Assembly (NCBI GenBank): GCA_002491605.1 | Contig: DKWG01000014.1 | Location: forward strand, 56,034-89,484 | From: Ruminococcus sp. UBA7158 | GTDB taxonomy: Bacteria; Bacillota; Clostridia; Oscillospirales; Ruminococcaceae | Direction: 5' to 3' | DNA: 33,451 nucleotides | Made by a program: the position numbers and the translations under genes | Shown here: piece by piece, positions 13,895 through 22,532 of the stretch | Layout: each line of letters starts with the position of its first letter | Position numbering within the stretch: position 1 is the stretch's first letter | Notes under the pieces: generated by a model | The model's input: the letters and a program-made list of their open reading frames with translations, nothing else | What the model was told of the DNA's origin: nothing | The model's database searches: none

Positions 13895-16513
13895 TCACAT
13901 AAACGCCAGCATAGACTGTTCAATCTTCGCAAGCTTTTCATTTGCCCTTTCGAGCTTGAGCTTTTCCGACTCGATAAGCTGCTCGGGAGCCTTTGCCAGG
14001 AAGCCCTCGTTTCCTAACTTCTTTGAAATTATCTCGATGTCCTTCAATACCGATGCCTTTTCCTTATTCAGCCTTGCAAGCTCCTTATCCTTGTCGATAA
14101 TCTCGCTCATTGGGATGAAAAGTCTTGCGCAGTCGGTAACAACGGTGCAGGCGTCGGGGATGTCAACGCTTTCGGATATCTCAACGCTTGAAGCAGAAGC
14201 AAGTCTTTCAAAGAACATTATGCCCTTATTGAATACATCCGATTCTAAAGTCTCGATAAACAGCTCCGCTTTCTTAGACGGCGGGACGTTCATCTCAGCC
14301 CTGCGGTTTCTTATTGCCTTGATGGCAGTTATAATCTTTTCAAAGTCGGATTCCTCCGAAGTGTAGGAAAGACTGTCCTCATAAACAGGGAACTTTTCAA
14401 GCATCAATGGAGTTTCGCCCTTGAGTGCCTGCCAGATTTCCTCAGTTATAAACGGCATGAAGGGGTGCAGAAGCTTTAAGATTCTCAAGATAGCCCAAAC
14501 CAAAACCTGCTGAGCGGTCTTGGCGGTTTCGCCGCCTGCTAAAATCCTCGGCTTTGTCAGCTCGATGTACCAGTCGCAGTAAACGTCCCAGATGAAGTCA
14601 TAAAGCTTTGAAACAGCAACGCCGAGCTCGAATTTATCAAGGTTGTCGCCGACTTCCTTTGCCAGGGTGTTGAGCTTTGAAACAAGCCACTTGTCCTCAA
14701 GGGCTAAAGCATCGGGAAGCTCGCCTGTGATCTCCATATCATTGGGGAGGTTCATCATTATAAATCTTGTTGCGTTCCAGAGCTTGTTTGCAAAGTTGCG
14801 GCTTGATTTAACCTTTTCATCGGAATATCTCATGTCGTTTCCGGGGGAGTTGCCCGAAGCGAGCATGAACCTTAGAGCGTCAGCTCCGTATTGATCGATA
14901 ATTTCAAGCGGATCTATACCGTTGCCCAAGGACTTTGACATCTTTCTGCCCTGAGAGTCCCTCACCAGTCCGTGAATCAAAACGGTGTCAAACGGCTTTT
15001 CATGCATATGCTCCATGCCCGCAACGATCATTCTTGAGACCCAGAAGGTTATAATGTCGTAGCCGGTAACAAGGGTTGATGTGGGATAGAAGTAGTCAAG
15101 GTCTTCGGTTTTATCAGGCCAGCCCAGAGTTGAGAACGGCCATAGCGCCGAGCTGAACCATGTATCCAACGTGTCAGGGTCTTGGCGCATTTGTTTGCCG
15201 CACTTTGGACAAACTGCGCTTTCGTCCTTGGTTACAACCATCTCGCCGCAGTCGTCACAGTAAAACGCCGGAATTCTGTGACCCCACCACAGCTGACGGG
15301 ATATGCACCAGTCTCTTATATCCTCCATCCAGTTGAAGTAGTTCTTTTCAAATCTTTCGGGGACGAACTTAATATCTCCGCTTCGAACAGCTTCAATAGC
15401 AGGCTTAGCTAAGTCTGCCATCTTGACAAACCACTGCAAGGATACTCTTGGCTCTATTGTTGTTCCGCAGCGGTAGCAGGTGCCGACATTGTGGGAATGC
15501 TCCTCAATCTTAACTAAGAAGCCGCCTTCCTCCAAGTCCCTGACAATAGCCTTTCTCGCCTCAAAGCGGTCAAGTCCTGCATACTTGGGGTAATCCTCGG
15601 TTATCTTAGCGTCGTCTGTCATAACGTTTATAACCGGCAGATTGTGCCTTAAGCCCACCTCAAAGTCGTTGGGGTCGTGGGCAGGAGTTATCTTAACAAC
15701 GCCTGTTCCGAATTCCATGTCGACATATGGGTCGGCAACAACAGGTATTTCACGTCCGACAAGCGGCAAAGTAACTGTCTTGCCGATAAACGCCTTATAT
15801 CTTTCATCCTTGGGGTTGACAGCAACAGCCGTATCGCCCAAGAGTGTCTCGGGACGGGTTGTTGCAAGCTCCAGCCAGCCTGAGCCGTCTGTAAGCGGAT
15901 ATCTCAAGTGCCAGAAGTGACCTGCCTGGTCCTCATATTCAACCTCGGCATTAGATATAGATGTTAAGCAATGAGGACACCAGTTTATGATCCTCTCGCC
16001 ACGGTAAATAAGTCCTTTTTCGTAGTACTTGCAGAATACCTCTTTAACCGCCTTTGAACATCCCTCGTCCATGGTGAAGCGTTCTCTCGACCAGTCGCAT
16101 GACGAACCCATCTTTTTGAGCTGTGATATGATTCTTCCGCCGTACTGCTCCTTCCATGCCCACGCACGCTCTAAAAAGCCGTCTCTGCCTAAATCGTCCT
16201 TGGTTATGCCCTCTTTGCGCATCGCCTCAACGATTTTAGCCTCGGTTGCTATAGACGCATGGTCCGTTCCCGGAAGCCAAAGGGTTGCATAGCCCGACAT
16301 TCTCTTGTATCTTATCAAAATGTCCTGCAAAGTGTTGTCCAAAGCGTGACCCATATGAAGCTGACCGGTTATATTCGGTGGGGGGATAACTATTGTGTAG
16401 GGCTTCTTTTCGGGGTCCGGGCAAGCCTTGAAGCAGTCGTTTTCAAGCCAGTATTTATAGATCTTATCCTCTACTTCCTTTGGCTCATAAAGCTTTCCTA
16501 ATTCTTTTTTCAT
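13895..16513 (-). CDS. valS: Valyl-tRNA synthetase
   Basis: Charges tRNA-Val. The class Ia motifs are PPPNITGQLHMGHAL (HMGH at about 53-56) and GRKMSKSLGNGIDP; the CP1 editing domain contains TTRPETLLGDTAV. Two CxxC pairs (CPHC and CDDC...CPKC) suggest zinc binding as in other ValS enzymes. The C terminus (about 800-872) is the ValS coiled-coil tRNA-binding arm. The frame is open to 16561, but MKKELGKLYEPKEVEDKIYKYW is the normal N terminus and follows GAAGG, so the ATG at 16513 (872 residues) is chosen. Expression is controlled by the T-box upstream. Confidence 0.97.
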   Translation of the reverse strand: MKKELGKLYEPKEVEDKIYKYWLENDCFKACPDPEKKPYTIVIPPPNITGQLHMGHALDNTLQDILIRYKRMSGYATLWLPGTDHASIATEAKIVEAMRKEGITKDDLGRDGFLERAWAWKEQYGGRIISQLKKMGSSCDWSRERFTMDEGCSKAVKEVFCKYYEKGLIYRGERIINWCPHCLTSISNAEVEYEDQAGHFWHLRYPLTDGSGWLELATTRPETLLGDTAVAVNPKDERYKAFIGKTVTLPLVGREIPVVADPYVDMEFGTGVVKITPAHDPNDFEVGLRHNLPVINVMTDDAKITEDYPKYAGLDRFEARKAIVRDLEEGGFLVKIEEHSHNVGTCYRCGTTIEPRVSLQWFVKMADLAKPAIEAVRSGDIKFVPERFEKNYFNWMEDIRDWCISRQLWWGHRIPAFYCDDCGEMVVTKDESAVCPKCGKQMRQDPDTLDTWFSSALWPFSTLGWPDKTEDLDYFYPTSTLVTGYDIITFWVSRMIVAGMEHMHEKPFDTVLIHGLVRDSQGRKMSKSLGNGIDPLEIIDQYGADALRFMLASGNSPGNDMRYSDEKVKSSRNFANKLWNATRFIMMNLPNDMEITGELPDALALEDKWLVSKLNTLAKEVGDNLDKFELGVAVSKLYDFIWDVYCDWYIELTKPRILAGGETAKTAQQVLVWAILRILKLLHPFMPFITEEIWQALKGETPLMLEKFPVYEDSLSYTSEESDFEKIITAIKAIRNRRAEMNVPPSKKAELFIETLESDVFNKGIMFFERLASASSVEISESVDIPDACTVVTDCARLFIPMSEIIDKDKELARLNKEKASVLKDIEIISKKLGNEGFLAKAPEQLIESEKLKLERANEKLAKIEQSMLAFM

Positions 16514-16561
16514 AATAAAACTGTACCTTCTTTCTTTTTCAAGCGAAACTATTTGGAGCAA

Positions 16562-16886
16562 TAAAAAATCGCCCCAAAGTCTTATTACTTTGAGACGAGT
16601 ATTTTCATTCTACCCGCGGTACCACTCAAATTGCAAACGCACTTAAAGACGCCGGAAGACACCCGGAAGCCCAAAGCCGCATTTGCCGCCTTGAAACGTT
16701 TAACGCACGCCATGCGGACAGGTTCTACTAAAGCAAACCGGCACTCTTTAAAGCACATCGCTTTGCTCTTTCTTCCCGTCGGCTCGGAAGCTACACGAAA
16801 AAGGATAATCAAACAGCGGCTTTCACCAAACGCCGCCTCTCTGAAGCTTATATTTTATCCTCCGCTCTTCGTCACAGCCATTAATT
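16562..16886 (-). promoter_or_regulatory. T-box riboswitch for valS
   Basis: The minus-strand leader has the T-box sequence TGGTACCGCGGGTA (around 16611-16624), a Stem I with CAGAGAGG and GGTGAAAGCCGC blocks, and a terminator (TCGTCTCAAAG with CTTTGGGGCGA, 16569-16598, then TTTTTT). A GTA triplet at 16792-16794, within CGTGTAGCTTCCGAG, is the likely specifier and decodes as valine, matching the gene. Uncharged tRNA-Val should promote readthrough. Confidence 0.93.
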
Positions 16887-16892
16887 TATACT

Positions 16893-16921
16893 ATGATATC
16901 ACAGCGCTTTGAGATTGTCAA
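16893..16921 (-). promoter_or_regulatory. Sigma-A promoter for the valS T-box transcript
   Basis: TTGACA (16916-16921), 17 bp, TATCAT (16893-16898) on the minus strand, a few bases before Stem I. Confidence 0.8.
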
Positions 16922-16993
16922 CATGGAAAATCGGCAAAAACAGCATATTTATTAAGCGTTTGCAAGAACGGGCATTAGTAAAACTACATAAAT

Positions 16994-17028
16994 CCGCCGC
17001 ATAAGATGCAATATCATTTATGCGGCGG
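16994..17028 (-). terminator. Hairpin downstream of the repeat lipoprotein gene
   Basis: CCGCCGCATAA and TTATGCGGCGG form an 11-bp stem. The minus-strand tail is ATTTATGTAGTTTT, an imperfect U tract. It lies 17 bases after the lipoprotein stop. Confidence 0.65.
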
Positions 17029-17044
17029 TTAATATTATGTGAGC

Positions 17045-18490
17045 TTACATTTCCGGTCCGTCAAAGCCTTCCTTCTCGGACTGCCGCTTTGATTTAATAA
17101 CGACACACAAAACAAATACAGCAATTATTACAACAGAGATAAGAACAATCAGACCTATCTTGCCGAAATTCAGCTTTTTCTCACCGCTCTTTTCCATAAT
17201 CTCGCCGAAGGTCTTTGAAAATGCCGTATTTGAATCCTTAACGTTTGCCTTGCTTCCGTCGGCGTTGTATACCGTTGAGCTTATCTCCAAACCGTTTTCA
17301 TTGTATTCATATGTAACATAGCCCTCCAATGAACCGTCGGGACTGTGAATGTCCTTTCTTTTAAGAGAGTTATCAGAGCTATATGTATATATCTCATAGT
17401 ATGCCATTTCACCGTCAAGCTCGTAGCTGGTGGTCTTTTTTATCAAGCCGTTAGTGTCATATTCATATACATATGTATCGGTTTTCTTGCCGTCAGCATC
17501 GTAAAAGGTGTCCGATACAGACTTTCCGTCGTCATTTCTTTCTGTTACCTCGGCATAGTAATCGACCTTGCCGTCTGCATACCATGTCTTTTTTACAGCA
17601 TATCCTTCTTCGTTGAATTCAACTGAGTAATTTATCTTTCCTGTATAGTCATAGTAGGAATCCTTAAAAACGCTGCCGTTCTCATAGTATTCAGTGGTAT
17701 AATTCATTGTTCCGTCAAGGAAGTAAAACGTTTCCTTCTCAATATATCCGTTGTCGAAATAGCTTTCGATCAGTGAATATTCTGTCATTACGTCGTCGGA
17801 ATTATACCAAACCATCTTTAAAGCGCTGTTATCTGCATTTCTTTCCTCAATGACATAATAGCTGTCTATCTCGTTTTCAGGGGTGTAGGTTGTACACTTT
17901 GTACGTATACCGTCTGAGTTGTAATTAATCTCGTTATAGTAACCGTCCTCAAAGTATTCATATACTATAACACCGCTCATGCTGCTGTCGGCGTTATAGC
18001 AGTATATCTCGCTGAGAGACTCGTCTTCATTGCGGTAAATGTATTTATAGCTGTAGTCCTCACTATATACTATATCGCAAATTTTTATGTCATCTGCGCC
18101 GTATAAAACAGCGTCCGAATAGCTTCCGTCTTCAAAATACTCTGTAGCCTGAATATAGCTGTTTACCGAGCCGTCCTCATTGTAAAATGTCTGAGTTTTT
18201 ATTCTTTCGCTGCTGTCATATTCAATTATGCTCTCAACAACCTGCGACTGTGTATAATACACAGTTTTAATTATCTTGCCGTTGAAGCCGTATTCGTCGA
18301 CAAAATCTATTGTGCCGTCATCCCTGTAATATACCTGCTGATTCTCCTTGTCGCCGGTCGAAGCCAACGCTGCCGCTTCATGGCTTTCCCTGTCGGCTAA
18401 GCCCGTCACCTTGACATCGCAGGTATTTGCGCAGCCTGAAATAACAAGCGACGCTGCAAAAGCAATTGCAAATAAACTGATTTTCTTCAT
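17045..18490 (-). CDS. Repeat-rich lipoprotein with C-terminal membrane anchor, unknown function
   Basis: The 481-residue protein begins with a lipoprotein signal (MKKISLFAIAFAASLVISGC; lipid-anchor Cys20). Residues about 45-410 are roughly 15-20 degenerate units of about 20 residues, with recurring Tyr-x-x-Asp/Asn-Gly-Ser/Thr and paired YYEN/YEYFEDG patterns. These resemble the repeats of YwqK-type (MORN-variant) proteins and more loosely YD repeats. Near the C terminus is a membrane segment (about 447-467, GLIVLISVVIIAVFVLCVVI) and a charged tail ending DGPEM. The chain is thus predicted to be held at both ends of an extracytoplasmic solenoid. It is transcribed alone from a consensus promoter. 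No function can be assigned. Confidence 0.75.
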   Translation of the reverse strand: MKKISLFAIAFAASLVISGCANTCDVKVTGLADRESHEAAALASTGDKENQQVYYRDDGTIDFVDEYGFNGKIIKTVYYTQSQVVESIIEYDSSERIKTQTFYNEDGSVNSYIQATEYFEDGSYSDAVLYGADDIKICDIVYSEDYSYKYIYRNEDESLSEIYCYNADSSMSGVIVYEYFEDGYYNEINYNSDGIRTKCTTYTPENEIDSYYVIEERNADNSALKMVWYNSDDVMTEYSLIESYFDNGYIEKETFYFLDGTMNYTTEYYENGSVFKDSYYDYTGKINYSVEFNEEGYAVKKTWYADGKVDYYAEVTERNDDGKSVSDTFYDADGKKTDTYVYEYDTNGLIKKTTSYELDGEMAYYEIYTYSSDNSLKRKDIHSPDGSLEGYVTYEYNENGLEISSTVYNADGSKANVKDSNTAFSKTFGEIMEKSGEKKLNFGKIGLIVLISVVIIAVFVLCVVIKSKRQSEKEGFDGPEM

Positions 18491-18552
18491 ATAATCCCAT
18501 CCGTTTTTTAATTTAATATACTGTAAAAACGCAGTTCGTTTTTACAAAACAA

Positions 18553-18581
18553 ATTATACCGCCGTACCGATGCTTTGTCAA
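18553..18581 (-). promoter_or_regulatory. Consensus promoter for the repeat lipoprotein gene
   Basis: TTGACA (18576-18581), 17 bp, TATAAT (18553-18558) on the minus strand, a perfect match, about 60 bases before the ATG. Confidence 0.85.
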
Positions 18582-18761
18582 TTATTATCATCGATTATGT
18601 TAACATACAGGCTTGATACAATGAACGTCAGCGATAAAATTAATTACCCGAATAAATGAATTATTCAGCCGTGTCCAAGGCATAATATACCAAGAACAGA
18701 TGTTGTTTTCTGCAAGTAAAAATCAACATCACACTTCATCGTTTGAAAGGATTTGAGCATT

Positions 18762-19205
18762 ATGAAAGCACTCAAGGGTTTTACGATATTCACTGCCGGC
18801 GGACTATGCTACGGCATTGTCGAGATTCTTTGGCGTGGGTCAACGCACATTTCAATGTTTATAGTAGGCGGACTTTGCTTTTACATCATCGGTCAGTTAG
18901 ACGAGCACCGGCACTCATTCTGCTTGATAGGTCAGGCGGCAATATCAAGCCTTGTCATCACCGCCATGGAGTTCAGCTCGGGAGTCATCATAAATATAGC
19001 GCTTGATTTAAACGTATGGGACTATTCAAGACTTCCCATGAACGTCTTAGGACAGATCTGCCTGCCGTTTTCAATACTGTGGCTTTTACTGTCTGTGCCG
19101 GCGATATATTTTGAGGACTTTTTAAGGCACTGTCTTTTCGGCGAGCCTATGAAAAAAATTAGCCTGCTTCCAAGACTCAAAAGCCGCTCGACAGCCGAAA
19201 TCTGA
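18762..19205 (+). CDS. Small membrane protein, PF06541 type (putative ABC-transporter type IV)
   Basis: A 147-residue protein with four hydrophobic segments. GFTIFTAGGLCYGIVEILWRGSTHISMFIVGGLCF, a Glu-rich second half (ITAMEFSSGVIIN) and VWDYSRLPMNVLGQICLPFSILW match the family called putative ABC-transporter type IV, common in gut Clostridia and of unproven function. A TTG three codons upstream is open, but the ATG at 18762 with GAAAGG 11 bases before is preferred. The 5' leader contains a GATGTTG/CAACATC hairpin (18699-18705 with 18724-18730). No partner ABC genes lie next to it. Confidence 0.85.
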   Translation: MKALKGFTIFTAGGLCYGIVEILWRGSTHISMFIVGGLCFYIIGQLDEHRHSFCLIGQAAISSLVITAMEFSSGVIINIALDLNVWDYSRLPMNVLGQICLPFSILWLLLSVPAIYFEDFLRHCLFGEPMKKISLLPRLKSRSTAEI

Positions 19206-19208
19206 ATA

Positions 19209-19248
19209 CAAAAAGCCCGAACAAAAGGAGAATTTCCTGTTCGGGCTT
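19209..19248 (-). terminator. Terminator shared by the PF06541 and M29 peptidase genes
   Basis: AAGCCCGAACA (19213-19223) pairs with TGTTCGGGCTT (19238-19248). On the minus strand it is followed by TTTTTG, so it mainly serves the peptidase gene. On the plus strand the tail is weak. Confidence 0.85.
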
Positions 19249-19267
19249 AAACTGCTTTTATATTGTA

Positions 19268-20497
19268 TTAGATAACAAAGTTGCCGTTTTCAAAAATCTG
19301 AACAGCCTTGCCGTCGTGAGTGTAGCCGACAATTGACATATCGGGTGCGCCTATCATGAAGTCAACGTGAATCATGGAATCATTAAGACCCATTTCGTCA
19401 AAGTCCTTGTCCTCAAGCGTCTCATAGCCGTCGACGCAGTCTCTGAAGCCTCTGCCGAGTGCTATATGACAGCTTGCATTCTCATCGAACAATGTTTCAT
19501 AATAGAGGATATTCTGATTGTTTATCGGTGAGTCGCAGGAAATGAGCGCAAGCTCGCCTATCATGGCAGCGCCTTCGTCCATGGTTACCATCTTCTCCAG
19601 TACTTCTCTGCCCTTTTCTGCGCCGTAGTCAACAACCTTGCCGTCCTTGAACTCAAACCAGAAGTTTTCAATGAGCTGTCCCTGATAGGAGAGCGGCTTT
19701 GTTGAAACAACCTTGCCCTCTGCTCTGCCCTTTTGAGGACTTGTGAACACCTCAATAGTAGGCATATTGGGATTGAACACATGACCGTTTAAGTCAGTCT
19801 CAGCACCGCCGCACCAACGGCTCTTAGGCATGAGCCAGCACTTAAAATCAGTACCGTTTGAGGACTTATATTCAAGATAATCAAACTTATCGGCGTTGAG
19901 AACCTTGCAGCGCTCCTCGAAGTCCTTATTCACCTGTGCCCAAACCTCTATCGGGTCGTTGTCGTCGGTGACGTAAACAGATTCAAGAATTGCCTGCCAG
20001 AGCTTTTCAACAGCCTGACCCTTGCTCAGGCCCGGGAATACCTTTTTAGCCCATGCAACACCGGGAACGGCTGCAATTGTCCACTGATGGCGGTTTTCCA
20101 TAGCGTCTGAATACTTTTTAGTGATAAGATATCTCTTCTGTCCGACCTTCTGAACCTTGCTCATGTTTATGCCCTTCAAGCCGTCCGGGTCGTCAGAAAC
20201 GATATGGATGCGGCAAGGAAGCTCATCAGCCATCCACTTCAGCTTTTCCTCCTGCCAATTAAGAATAGTCGACATTGTCTTGACCGACTCATGTCTTACT
20301 CTTACCTTGTAAGTAGCATCGCAGCTCCACTCGATATTGACAATCTTTGCGCCTGCCTTGTATGCTTCATCCATAACCAAAGCTACGAAATCAGCCTGAT
20401 CAACGCTTGCATAAATGTTGACTGTTTGACCCTTTTGAACGTTTGCGCCTACTCTGACTATGAGCTTGGCGTATTTTTTGATTGTTGCCTTTTTCAT
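19268..20497 (-). CDS. M29-family metal-dependent aminopeptidase
   Basis: M29 enzymes (aminopeptidase T, AmpS, PepS) remove N-terminal residues using two metal ions. The 409-residue length is normal. Family blocks in the C-terminal half supply the metal ligands: TIEVFTSPQKGRAEG, GELALIS, YYETLFDENASCHIALGRGF and DSMIHVDFMIG. No signal peptide is present, so it is cytosolic. GAAAGGGAAGG precedes the ATG. It is monocistronic, with a possible extended -10 (TGATAAAAT) near 20556-20564 and no good -35, and a strong terminator downstream. Confidence 0.93.
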   Translation of the reverse strand: MKKATIKKYAKLIVRVGANVQKGQTVNIYASVDQADFVALVMDEAYKAGAKIVNIEWSCDATYKVRVRHESVKTMSTILNWQEEKLKWMADELPCRIHIVSDDPDGLKGINMSKVQKVGQKRYLITKKYSDAMENRHQWTIAAVPGVAWAKKVFPGLSKGQAVEKLWQAILESVYVTDDNDPIEVWAQVNKDFEERCKVLNADKFDYLEYKSSNGTDFKCWLMPKSRWCGGAETDLNGHVFNPNMPTIEVFTSPQKGRAEGKVVSTKPLSYQGQLIENFWFEFKDGKVVDYGAEKGREVLEKMVTMDEGAAMIGELALISCDSPINNQNILYYETLFDENASCHIALGRGFRDCVDGYETLEDKDFDEMGLNDSMIHVDFMIGAPDMSIVGYTHDGKAVQIFENGNFVI

Positions 20498-20657
20498 AAT
20501 TATGACCCTTCCCTTTCTCCTTTAAGCCAAGCAGTCTGTCGGCTCTTCGGAACGTATTTTATCACATGGTTAATAAAAACATCATTTTAAGACGCAGTGT
20601 ACAATATACCTGTGTAAGCGCCGAAAAACAACGCAAAATCTAATATATGCCGCAAAA

Positions 20658-20711
20658 AGCGGCTGCCAAGTGGTATTGTATCACATCCGACCTTCAAATA
20701 CAATAGCCGCT
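20658..20711 (-). other. Long imperfect hairpin with minus-strand U tract
   Basis: AGCGGCT (20658-20664) and ATTGTAT (20675-20681) pair with ATACAAT (20698-20704) and AGCCGCT (20705-20711), with a 10-base bulge. On the minus strand TTTTT follows the stem, as in a terminator, but no minus-strand gene lies upstream. It sits between the M29 gene and the crp-like promoter. The remainder of the 20498-20838 gap shows only the promoters noted. Confidence 0.5.
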
Positions 20712-20721
20712 ATTAATAATC

Positions 20722-20750
20722 TTGACATTTCCCGAAGCAAAGTGTATCAT
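20722..20750 (+). promoter_or_regulatory. Sigma-A promoter for the crp-like/ABC operon
   Basis: TTGACA (20722-20727), 17 bp, TATCAT (20745-20750), leaving a leader of about 80 bases. Confidence 0.8.
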
Positions 20751-20838
20751 ATAAGACGATTGTTAACATTTAATTCGCAAATTAATAAAATAAAAAATCA
20801 AAATCATCGCTATAATCCGATGAGAAAGGCTAAATTGT

Positions 20839-21456
20839 ATGACCGACAGAGAGCTGATCAAGAAAGCATTTTCAAGCTCGGTGCTTTTTCAGGGCTTGCC
20901 GATTGATAAAAGCTGGTTTTATAAAGAGTTTTCCAGAAACGATAAGATAAGCGAGCATCAAAACGGCATTGACTGCCTGGGACTTATCATAAAGGGAAGC
21001 GCCGAGGTCTCTCCGGGCGACGGCTCAGCCGTTTCGAGGATAGGCGCAGGCGCAGAGTTTGGAATATGTAATATCTTTATAAACGAAAATATGCCCACGG
21101 AAATAACCGCCAAAACCGCCTGTAAAGCTGCATTTATGCCGAAAGACGTATTCGCCTCGCTTTTGTCGCAGGACAACGTTTTGATGTATCGATATGTCAG
21201 GCTGTGCAACGAAAAGATGATTTACCTCGCCGAAAAGCTGCGGCTTATGTCAATACAGGGCTGCAAGGAGCGGCTTGAGTTTTGGCTCAGGCAAAACAGC
21301 GCAAACGGCGAAGTGACGGTTAAGCTTTCCAAGGACGACTTAGCTAAACGGCTGGGTATATCAAGGGCAAGCTTATTTCGGGCACTTTCACAGCTCGAGC
21401 TGAGCGGCATAATCAGCTGCTACGGAGCAACAATAGTCTTAAACAACGCAAACTGA
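20839..21456 (+). CDS. Crp/Fnr-family transcriptional regulator
   Basis: A 205-residue regulator with an N-terminal cyclic-nucleotide-binding-type beta-barrel (about 15-115), a dimer helix (about 118-140) and a C-terminal Crp-type winged helix-turn-helix (LSKDDLAKRLGISRASLFRALSQLE, about 162-187). The residues that bind cAMP in Crp are not evident and there is no N-terminal cysteine cluster for an Fnr-type iron-sulfur centre. The signal is therefore unknown. GAGAAAGG precedes the ATG. The stop is 17 bases before the substrate-binding protein gene, so it probably controls the transport operon it heads. Confidence 0.92.
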   Translation: MTDRELIKKAFSSSVLFQGLPIDKSWFYKEFSRNDKISEHQNGIDCLGLIIKGSAEVSPGDGSAVSRIGAGAEFGICNIFINENMPTEITAKTACKAAFMPKDVFASLLSQDNVLMYRYVRLCNEKMIYLAEKLRLMSIQGCKERLEFWLRQNSANGEVTVKLSKDDLAKRLGISRASLFRALSQLELSGIISCYGATIVLNNAN

Positions 21457-21473
21457 AAGGAAAACGTAAGTCT

Positions 21474-22532
21474 ATGAAAAAATTTTTGTCAATATTTTTA
21501 TCAGTTATAATGATGCTCTCGCTGGTTTCCTGCGGTGATAATCCGAGCGAGCCTAACTCCGTTCAGACCGACAACACTCAAGATTCTGCCGATCTTCCTA
21601 CTGACGATGAAAACGCAGGCGCTGACCAAGGCGAGTTTGTTCCTGTAGACACCACAGTCGCATCCTTAAAGGGCCCGACAACCATGGGTATGGTCTCTTT
21701 GATGGACAAGAGTGAAAGCTCTTTAACCGAAGGAAAATATAACGTCAGCATCTACGGAACAGCCGACGAGCTTGTCCCCCTCATAGTCTCGGGAAAGGTC
21801 GACATCGCAAACGTTCCCTGCAACTTAGCTTCTGTTCTGTATCAGAAGACCGAGGGCAAGATAAGCGTTTTGGGAATAAACACTCTCGGGGTATTGTATA
21901 TCGTTGAAACAGGTGATACAATTAAGAGCGTTGAGGATTTAAGGGGCAAAACCATTTATTCAACCGGCAAGGGCACAACTCCCGAATACGTTTTGAATTA
22001 CATTTTAAAGAGCGCAGGAATTGACCCGAGCACAGATGTAACCGTTGAATTTAAATCTGAGGCGACAGAGGTTGCAGCTATGCTTGAAAACGCCGAGAAC
22101 GCAGTAGCCGTTCTGCCCCAGCCCTATGTAACCGTTGCAATGACTAAAAACGATAAAATCAGAATTGCGCTCGACTTAACAGACGAATGGGAAAAGATAG
22201 ACGGCACACAGCTTGTAACAGGCGTTACAATCGTAAGAAACGAATTTCTTGAAAACAACAAGGATGCAGTTTTAAAGTTTATGGACGAATATGCCGAGTC
22301 CGTCAAGTTCGTAAATGAGAATAACGACGAAGCTGCTGCACTCGTCGGAAAATACGACATAGTAGCCGAGGGCGTAGCTAAAAAGGCTCTGCCGTACTGC
22401 AACATCGTATCCGTAACCGGAGACGAAATGAAGCAAAGCATTGAAAACTACCTGAATGTTCTGTTTGAAAGCGATCCTAAATCTGTTGGAGGAAAACTTC
22501 CGGATGAAGCCTTCTACTACATCGAAAAATAA
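21474..22532 (+). CDS. ABC transporter substrate-binding lipoprotein, NMT1/SsuA type
   Basis: The first 20 residues form a lipoprotein signal (MKKFLSIFLSVIMMLSLVSC, Cys20), followed by an acidic low-complexity linker (about 21-55). The rest is a type II periplasmic-binding fold of the nitrate/sulfonate/taurine family: KGPTTMGMVSLMD, ELVPLIVSGKVDIANVPCNLAS, SVEDLRGKTIYSTGKGTTPEYVL and AVLPQPYV. The ligand cannot be told from sequence. AAAGG lies upstream of the ATG. Its end overlaps the next gene by 29 bases, so the two are translationally linked. Confidence 0.92.
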   Translation: MKKFLSIFLSVIMMLSLVSCGDNPSEPNSVQTDNTQDSADLPTDDENAGADQGEFVPVDTTVASLKGPTTMGMVSLMDKSESSLTEGKYNVSIYGTADELVPLIVSGKVDIANVPCNLASVLYQKTEGKISVLGINTLGVLYIVETGDTIKSVEDLRGKTIYSTGKGTTPEYVLNYILKSAGIDPSTDVTVEFKSEATEVAAMLENAENAVAVLPQPYVTVAMTKNDKIRIALDLTDEWEKIDGTQLVTGVTIVRNEFLENNKDAVLKFMDEYAESVKFVNENNDEAAALVGKYDIVAEGVAKKALPYCNIVSVTGDEMKQSIENYLNVLFESDPKSVGGKLPDEAFYYIEK

